From: Verticillium longisporum | Taxonomy: Eukaryota; Ascomycota; Sordariomycetes; Glomerellales; Plectosphaerellaceae | Reading direction: 5' to 3' | Assembly: GCA_019188255.1 (NCBI GenBank) | Contig: JAETXT010000007.1 | Location: 1,240,001-1,304,000 of the forward strand | DNA length: 64,000 nt | In this document: positions 57,327 to 64,000 of the stretch, one piece after another | Layout: each line of letters opens with the position of its first letter | Position numbering within the stretch: the stretch's first letter is position 1 | The notes under the pieces: model-generated | What the model was told of the DNA's origin: nothing | Database searches by the model: none | Seen by the model: only the letters and a program-made list of their open reading frames with translations | Program-made: the position numbers and the translations under genes

Positions 57327-58749
57327 TCGCTGTCGCCTCTGCTTTCGACTTCGCCTTCATAGTGCTTGGCACCCTAGCTGCTTCCTTTTCTCCCGCCCGC
57401 GCCCACCATTCAGTGACAGCTTCACGAACCCACACCCATGGCCAGTCTCGAGTCTCCTGCATGGCCCCGCCGCCGATGACACGCCCCGCCGTTAGACTTT
57501 CGTTGCTTTTTGGGAAGGCAAATTCGGACCACGGGCCCAAGACCGCGGGAGGTTATCGCTACCTGGGGTCTCGGCGTGCCTATCACCAGGGTCGCTCCAT
57601 GGGGGTGTCCTGTCGTGCTACCCACGGCCGTCTGGCCCCGCGTTGCGAACAAGGGGCTTGAATGGCTTGTCAGAACACGCGACTGAGGCCAGCCTTGGAC
57701 CGATTGTGATGGCATCTTCGCACACCGCCGTACCACGATGTATGTGGTCGGGCCCAGCTAGAGTAAGTGCGCTATTGCTCTTGAACCACGACGTTGTCTC
57801 TTCACCGTGCCCTGGTGAACACAACAAGTCTCCCTGGGGTGTAGCTGCGAACGCCCGCGCAAATCTTTCGATAGTGCTTCGACGCCCAAGTCAAAACCTG
57901 TAGCCCCGAGACACATGGCGGCTGCCTCGAGACTGTAATATCCTTTCCAGAGCCGGCACCCATGTACCGTTGATGAACCATGTCGTCAGGGAGTAAAAGT
58001 CATATCACCAATGGTGAACGCCATCACCCGGACTGTCCATGCCTCTTTGGTCTGCCTCGCCATGTTTGGGTACCTGGCCGCCACGCCTGGGGTCACTCAC
58101 TGACCACCTGCAGCGTCTGTCATCGTACTTCTCCCATAACATCCGTCCCAGCCGGCCGGCGGCCAGTTTGTTTGGTGCAGTTGGCCATCCCCTAAAGGGG
58201 GGGAGGGCTTGGCAACGGCTTTGTGGCAAGCTGGTAGTCGGCGCCTCTGCCGTTCTCATGAGCCCTTCGAGGGAGGCTATTCCAGAGCTTTCATGTGCAT
58301 GATGAGACACAGCGAAAATAAAGATGGCCATGATTGCGCGTGAATGGGAATCATGGTAGGTCCGTATCCCTGAGGCGCATCATACTCAATCAGATATCGA
58401 TGCGACGCAACGACTTGAGAGATAAGCTGTTGACACAGTCTTGTCACGTAATAATTAAAGGTTTCCGCAGATCCGGACCCTTGCTGCCATGTGCTGCCCA
58501 TGACCAGGATCCAGGCACGCCATCACTTTTTCGGCCCACTGTTGTCGGGATTTTGGGGTGGGATTGCTCAATCGCTCGCCCTGGAATCGCTCGCTCTGGA
58601 GGCAAAAGCGTGAGGACAACGAGACAACATGAGGTCTCAGAAAACATTGGCGCCGCACAAGATGCATGTAGGATTCTTCTTGTCGAATGGCGAGGGGATT
58701 GATCCGAAACCGAGGCCTCGAAAAGAGATGGTTCTCCATGGAGAAGGAC

Positions 58750-58754
58750 AAAAA
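58750..58754 (-). terminator. RNA polymerase III terminator of the tRNA gene
   Basis: Five consecutive Ts on the minus strand, 20 bases past the mature 3' end of the tRNA. Confidence 0.75.
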
Positions 58755-58774
58755 GATATTCTAGTGGATGCGAG

Positions 58775-58846
58775 TGCCTCGTACTGGAATCGAACCAGTG
58801 ATCTCATCATTACTAGTGATGCGCTTTACCACTAAGCCAACGAGGC
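58775..58846 (-). tRNA. tRNA-Thr (anticodon AGT)
   Basis: Seventy-two bases on the minus strand fold as a full cloverleaf. The acceptor stem pairs GCCTCGT with ACGAGGC, followed by discriminator A. The D region contains TTAGTGGTAAAGC. The anticodon stem CATCA/TGATG encloses loop CTAGTAA, with AGT at positions 34-36, read as threonine. The T arm is ACTGG-TTCGATT-CCAGT, matching the B-box consensus. There is no intron. The AGT wobble A would be edited to inosine to read ACU, ACC and ACA. Confidence 0.95.
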
Positions 58847-59452
58847 AATTGATGAATTGTTGCCCCGAAAATGAGAAATATGATGTCTGTCCTCATTTGG
58901 GTCGGGGAGAACTTGATGCTTGACGCAATCCGATGCCTTGATGCAGCAAACGCCAGATACTGTCAACAGAGCTGTAGATGCTCTCATATGTCACTGCGAC
59001 GCTGCAGCCCTTCATGGCCTGTCAAGAAGCATCTGTGACGCTTGGTAGCCGGCCTGTCGAGGAAAGCCATCGTGTGAATCGCCGTGAGGGCATGTCAAGA
59101 GCTAAATCCTCCGGCACTTGCGCTTCGGGGGCACGGCGGATGGCGCTTGCGGGACCGTACCGGCCTAGTGTCCGCGCGAGCTCAATCGCGGGCTTTGCAA
59201 CCTTCAAGTGAACAAACGGACAACCCGGCGTGTCCTGTCGTTTTCTTTGTCGGGTTCGGAAGCCTGCCGGATCCTTGATGGCAGTGGTCAAGCCGGAAGA
59301 CCGGGACATCGGCCAAGAAGTGACGCGTAAGACCGCTGGAGGATCACGACCCCTAAGGGCTTAGCATCGACAGGTGCGTGGCCAGTTTGGCAGGGCTCGT
59401 AGGGTTCAGCGACCATGGGCGGTGTCCTTCGCGTCATCCCACCCCATCCTCG

Positions 59453-59490
59453 GCGCTGGGCTTCGCTGGGCTTCGCTGGGCTTCGCTGGG
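59453..59490. repeat. 10-bp tandem repeat
   Basis: Three exact copies of CTTCGCTGGG and one preceding variant lie in the gene-poor region. Confidence 0.85.
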
Positions 59491-60606
59491 CCAAGAGGTC
59501 GTGAATATGTGAAGGGACACCCAAGACTGATGTGGGCTGAAGAAGCGTGCCGATGCCGTCTGTGTTGACACCAAGGGAGCGAGAATAAGACACGAGTCAC
59601 TGGAGTCCGACTCGTCTGCTTCATTTGGTTTCTGGTGCAGCGAAGAAAGAAAGGGACGAGGCAAGGCTTAGGAGGCAGGCACGCAACCCACGGGGCCGTG
59701 CCTCTTGCCCATTCTTGCCTCGCATCGTCGCTGCCTCCCTTGAGTCCTTGACGACGACGGAAAGGGAGGCGCGGTGAAACGACGAAATGGGTGCTGCTTT
59801 CCGTCATTCAGTCCTGCATCCTTTGCCCCCCACCGCCGGGCCCAGTGTGGCTGATGATTAGCGCTCTCACAGGGGAGTGCTGCTGCTGTTGCTGATTGGG
59901 CTGAGGCGCGGGTGGGCTGCGTATGAGGTCATCGGCCAGCTTGGAGTCGCTACCCTTTTTTTTCTCGGGAGCCGTGAGCCCACGTCATTCTCGCCGTTCC
60001 AGGCCACGACAGCAGGTGCTAAGGTTGCGATGGCAGGGCTGGCGTACACTGCGATTGTAGGGGCCGAGGGCGATTCCATCGAGTGATTCACGACATGGGC
60101 GAGCCAAGTTGGATCGTGGTTGGCCGACGCGTACGCAGTGAAAGAGCGACGGCCAGTGGGCAGTGGGCATGGGCAGTGGGCATCGGCACCTGACGCCCGG
60201 GAAAGGGCAGGATGCGCAGGCAGGACCTTGACCCTGACTCCGGCTGTGACGCGGCTTGGGGGCAGTCTCGTCAGGGCCTGCGACACTACTTAATTCCACG
60301 GGCCCGACAGCTGCCTCCAGCTCCGCATTCCCAGGCTCGACTCTTGTCATTCTGAACGTGACAAACCTTGACGATTCTAATAATACCTACATACAACATA
60401 CGACAACGCGTCTCGCATCTTGGCCCTCTGGTGCAGCTGGCTCCTTCTACGTCTTTCTTGAGAGCGCGACGCCCACTTGAGCGACCATCACGACCGGCCT
60501 CTTTCGATCACACGACTCAAAACGCACACTCGTCCTCAAGAACCCTGCATCACCGACGGCCACCCGCATTATACCCACAAAACACGACCCCGACGTCTCA
60601 TCCACC

Positions 60607-61165
60607 ATGGTTTCCCTCGGCCTAGTGACGATCGCTCAGATCGTAGCAGTCGTATTCTGCATCATCGAGCTTGGTCTGTCCGGCTTTGGTACGTTTGCTC
60701 TCGGCCCTCACCAATGCGCTGCGCTGCGCTGCTCTCTGGTTTCCAGGAACCGTGCTGACTTTGCTTTTTCGCAGTCGCCAGCGCCTACTGGTGGCACTCG
60801 CCCGACATTGTCAACTTTGTCATCTTCTGCAGCGTGTGGTCGCTGCTCGTGCTGGCCTACCTCATCCTGACGCCCATGTTCATGGAGCGCCTCTTTCACC
60901 AGCTGGTCTCGCTCGGCCTCGTCGCTGTGACGACGATTTTCTGGTTCGCCGGCTCCATCGCGCTCGCGACGTGGACGGGAACGCCCAAGTGCGACAACTC
61001 GTGGTGCGGCTCGGCCCAGGCGGCCGTCGCGTTTGCCTTTTCATCTGGGCCGTGTTCACGGGCCTGCTGGTGCTTGACATTATGACGGTGATGCGCTCGC
61101 GCGGCCACTCGACCTCGCACGCCAAGGCTGGCCACGGCAACGGCGCCACCTACCCCGGTGTCTGA
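60607..61165 (+). CDS. Small four-pass MARVEL-like protein
   Basis: Exons 60607-60688 and 60775-61165 give about 157 residues once one base is restored. Membrane segments: LVTIAQIVAVVFCIIELGLSGF, with an exon junction at GF-VASAYWW; IVNFVIFCSVWSLLVLAYLI; LVSLGLVAVTTIFWFAGSIAL; and AAVAFAFFIWAVFTGLLVLD. Two Cys (PKCDNSWCGS) lie in the loop before the last helix. The tail is short and polar and ends in ATYPGV. This is the compact fungal MARVEL arrangement. The frame breaks at TTTT 61038-61041; a fifth T restores the last helix. The 86-bp intron has donor GTACGT and acceptor TCGCAG. Function unknown; this family tends to act at membrane subdomains. Confidence 0.87.
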
Positions 61166-61942
61166 GCGCTCCGAGCGCTCTGAGCGCATCGCCCAATGCC
61201 TGAGCATAGAGCATATGAAGACGCGGCAAACGACGGCAGATGAACGAGTGCCTGAGTGCGGTTGATGGCTGGAGAGATACCCCCTTTTTTTTATTTTTCT
61301 CTGACTTTACGACTGATGCAAGACTGGATATTCCCCGGAGCAAGGCAAGGTTGTTCTGCTTCTTTACTTTTGATTTCATTCTGGCGCAGGATGGGGGGGT
61401 TGACGAGGGAATTGTGGTGCGGGTGTGGCAGACAGCCTTTTGCATTGCCACTACCATGAGCACGTGTCTGCGACTGCGATCCGATGGATACCTTGCAAGT
61501 GCGACTTTCTTTCAAGTGCGACTTTGATGATCACAACGACGGGCAGTTGCGTAGGCAGGGTATTGGAGGTAGTTGAATCTACAGATGCCCGTACCAATTT
61601 TGATGCTACCCTTGTCCCACCATGTCCATGCTCAAACCAGCCTCTCTTCGTTCTCGCCTCCTCTTCGGCCATGTTCCCTCTTCTACCTTGACAGATAATG
61701 TGCATCGTGGTCGGCGCCTCGAGGCACCAAGGCACCAGCTGACGAGCCGATGCCTTGCACTGGCCAAGAAGCCGGCCAGTCACGTCGAGGGCGCAACGTC
61801 AAGGACGTCAGTGAAGCCCGTGACAGCGAATGACAGTGCCAGGCGGCCGCACGCTGTCCCCGCGCCGTCTGCACTAGCACCCCTGCCGATCTGTCGGTCA
61901 ACCCGTCCCCAGCCGTCCGAGCAGCAGGCATGGCAGCAGGTT

Positions 61943-62049
61943 GAGCTCAAGGTCAAGCTCGAATTCAAGCTCAAGTTCAAGCTCAAGCTCAAGCTCAAGC
62001 TCAAGTTCAAGCTCAAGTTCAAGCTCAAGCTCAAGCTCAAGCTCAAGCT
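61943..62049. repeat. Hexanucleotide array (CAAGCT/CAAGTT)n
   Basis: About seventeen six-base units, mostly CAAGCT with interspersed CAAGTT variants, run without gaps over about 107 bp. Most units contain an AGCT palindrome. Confidence 0.95.
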
Positions 62050-62620
62050 CCCAAACTCAAGCGTAGATCAGCGAGGCGCTCGACTCTGCAGGCCTCCGTT
62101 CGCCGAGGTCACCTGGCAACGAAGACGAGACTGGCCAGCCTTGACGCACAAGATTGTAGACAGCGATCCTACCTGTTCGGTGCCGCCGCCGACGACTGCC
62201 GCCGTCCCGCTCTCCCCCAAGGCTGCCAGAAATCTCGTTTCCCGCTTCTTGTCGTAACCCTCCAGCCCGGCCCATACCCCTCACACACCTCCCAGGATGT
62301 CCAAGGCATGCCAACCCCACGTGCTAACGCAAAGCATGCTCTACGGCCTTGAGACCGCTCTTCTCTCCGACCTCTATCCAACCTGTCGTATAATGACGTT
62401 GGTGCAGCATGTGGTCGATCACCGAGCTTGCGATTCGACCGGCGCGCCGGTCACCAATGTACCCTGCCTTGGGTACTCGAGTCTTGCCTGGGTGTTGTGC
62501 TCGCAGCATAACATGTTGAGCTCACCCGCCCCTCCGTTGCCTGTCCCTCGCGTCTTGTAGTTTGACGGTAGCTTTTTTCCCGCCTCCTCCCGCGCAGCTC
62601 CTCCTCCACCGCTTCCTCTT

Positions 62621-62685
62621 GCTCTTGCTTGCTCTTGCTTGCTCTTGCTTGCTCTTGCTTGCTCTTGCTTGCTCTTGCTTGCTCT
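62621..62685 (+). repeat. 10-bp tandem array upstream of the GDPD gene
   Basis: Six perfect copies of GCTCTTGCTT and a partial seventh lie about 90-155 bp upstream of the GDPD start codon, in the promoter or 5' UTR. Confidence 0.95.
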
Positions 62686-62774
62686 GAGACGGATTTTCTG
62701 ATCAGTCAGCAAGTCAATTGAGCCAGTTGACTCTTGTAACAAGTCAATCCACCCCTTCACAGCTTGTCGTCAAG

Positions 62775-63115
62775 ATGCTCGTCAACTCCATCCTGGTCGC
62801 AGGCCTTGTGGCCGCCACCCAGGTGGCTGCCTCGCCGTGCAAGCCGCCTCCCAAGTACAAGCCCATTGAGAGCATCCAGCTTGGTCCTCGTCCCTACTGG
62901 CTCGTCGACGACATGAGCGACAGCCCCGTGAAGAAGCAGCTCGAGGAGTGCAAGGACATTAAGGAGTTCAAGCCCTCTGCTTGGAGCATTGCCCACCGTG
63001 GTATGTCAGGAGCATTGGGAACGATGTGACCAAAAAACAAAAACTAACAAGAAAAACAGGCGGCGGCACCCTTTTCATGCCCGAACACTCTGTCGAGTCG
63101 AACCTCGCCGGCGCC

Positions 63116-63147
<32 letters not shown>

Positions 63148-64000
63148 CGCCTTCACGAGCGACCGCCAGCTCGTGTGCCGCCACTCGCAGTGCGACCTCC
63201 ACTACACGACCGACATAGTGACGCACCCGGCGCTCAACGCAAAGTGCACGACGCCCTTCGCGCCGGCCCAGGACGGCCGGCCGGCGACGGCCAAGTGCTG
63301 CACGTCCGACATTACGCTCGCCGAGTTCAAGACGCTGTGCGCGCGCATGGAGGGGGCCAACACGACGGCGACGACGCCCAAGGCGTACCTGCTCGGCGCG
63401 CCCGTCTGGCGCACCGAGCTCTACGGCCGCTGCGGCACCGTGCTGACGCACAAGGAGCACATTCGCATGACGGACGAGCTGGGCCTGCAGTTCACGCCCG
63501 AGCTCAAGAACCCGGCCGTCGACGGCGTCGCCATGCCCTTTGACGGCGACTACACGCAGGCGGCCTACGCCCAGCAGCTCATCGACGAGTACAGGCAGGC
63601 CGGCATCGACCCGCGCCGCGTCTGGCCCCAGTCGTTCCACTACCCGGACATTCTCTACTGGCTCGACAACGAGCCCGCGTTCGGCGCGCAGGCCGTCTAC
63701 CTCGACGAGAACGGCGAGACGGCCGCCACGTTCCCCGACGCCGTCGCCAACCTGACCACCTACAAGGCCGACGGCGTCAGGATCGTCGCGCCGCCGCTGC
63801 CGTACCTCGTCACCCTCGACGACGGCGGCAGGATCGTGCCGAGCGCCTACGCCACCAGGGCCAACGAGCTCGGGCTCGAGATCATCACCTGGTCGCTCGA
63901 GCGCAGTGGCGTCCTGAGCGACGGCACCAAGGGCGGCTACTACTACACCACCATTGCCGACGCCATCCAGACCGACGGCGACGTCTTTGAGCTGCTGCAC
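62775..64000 (+). CDS. Secreted glycerophosphodiester phosphodiesterase, 5' part
   Basis: Exons 62775-63000 and 63060 to the window end give 389 residues, in frame at the last base, so the gene continues. A signal peptide (MLVNSILVAGLVAATQVAAS) marks it as secreted or cell-wall associated. GDPD catalytic boxes: SIAHRGGG near residue 75, where the intron splits the Gly codon; PEHSVESN; LECDVAF with the metal-binding Glu and Asp; and VCRHSQCDL. The domain continues with QFTPELKNPAV and a late TIM-barrel strand near ELGLEIITWSLERSG. The enzyme hydrolyses glycerophosphodiesters to glycerol-3-phosphate and an alcohol. Several mature-part cysteines (KCTTP, KCCTSD, RCGT) suit an extracellular enzyme. 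The intron is 59 bp (donor GTATGT, branch ACTAAC). Substrate preference cannot be read from sequence. Confidence 0.92.

Larger units (their letters stand above)
56312..60606. other. 4.3-kb gene-poor region with one tRNA gene
   Basis: The left end is the promoter of the polyQ-protein gene; the right end (about 60300-60606) is the pyrimidine-rich leader of the small MARVEL-like gene. A CT microsatellite occurs at 57295-57326, the tRNA at 58775-58846, and a 10-bp repeat at 59453-59490. Apart from these I see no supported gene; open frames are under 140 codons and lack domains. Confidence 0.5.
61166..62774. promoter_or_regulatory. Intergenic region upstream of the GDPD gene
   Basis: 1.6 kb with two tandem arrays. 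The plus-strand frame at 61622-62257 is open through a hexanucleotide repeat and would read as alternating Lys, Leu and Phe. It looks like a by-product of the repeat, with no splice or domain support, and is not called. Confidence 0.5.

Noticed and set aside
61622..62257. 211-codon frame across the hexanucleotide array as a gene
   Set aside because: The frame is open mainly because the repeat has no stop; no introns, domain or flanking signals support it. Kept only as a low-interest finding.

Overview
The window is nuclear DNA of a filamentous ascomycete (Pezizomycotina), most likely Sordariomycetes and perhaps Hypocreales. Genes are GC-rich, introns are short (about 54-112 bp, with GTATGT, GTACGT or GTGAGC donors, CTRAY branch sites and YAG acceptors), and the gene set is typical of such fungi: a HET-domain protein, a Zn2Cys6 factor, an MFS monocarboxylate porter and MARVEL proteins. 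The order assignment is inference; no ribosomal or mating-type marker is present. All gene models were spliced by hand from the sequence.

Layout. 1-9.3 kb: the 3' end of an ISU-type Fe-S scaffold gene, a multi-pass membrane protein, a 5.3-kb stretch without a recognisable gene that holds several minisatellites, then an NHA1/SOD2 Na+/H+ antiporter. 10.4-18.5 kb: DBP3 RNA helicase converging on RFT1, which diverges from a coiled-coil protein. 19-28.6 kb: a zinc MDR dehydrogenase diverging from a secretory-pathway protein ending in KEEL, a Zn2Cys6 regulator, and a Cys/Ser-rich single-pass membrane protein. 29.6-39.6 kb: homogentisate 1,2-dioxygenase diverging from a Rieske-AIF flavoprotein, a transcription-factor-like protein with no zinc cluster, and a small secreted protein. 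42.2-47.2 kb: an MFS porter, DPH2 and a four-pass membrane protein. 48.5-56.3 kb: a HET-domain protein, a pyruvate-decarboxylase-like enzyme and a 999-residue polyQ protein. 56.3-64 kb: a long gene-poor stretch with one tRNA-Thr(AGT), a small MARVEL-like protein, and a secreted glycerophosphodiester phosphodiesterase cut by the window end.

The genes do not form an evident biosynthetic cluster. They look like a core-genome neighbourhood of housekeeping genes (Fe-S assembly, ribosome biogenesis, N-glycan precursor handling, diphthamide synthesis, tyrosine catabolism, ion homeostasis) mixed with accessory genes (HET protein, small secreted proteins, the regulator). I saw no clear transposon, CRISPR array or phage element.

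Two features stand out. First, at least six otherwise intact genes carry apparent single-base deletions, usually in short homopolymers. This looks like uncorrected sequencing error and should be fixed before any gene is called broken. Second, short-period tandem arrays (10, 12, 18 and 18 bp) sit 50-270 bp upstream of the start codons of four genes, and a (CT)n tract sits inside the last intron of RFT1. These are candidates for variable-number promoter or splicing elements. I did not find convincing evidence of an entirely new multi-gene system.
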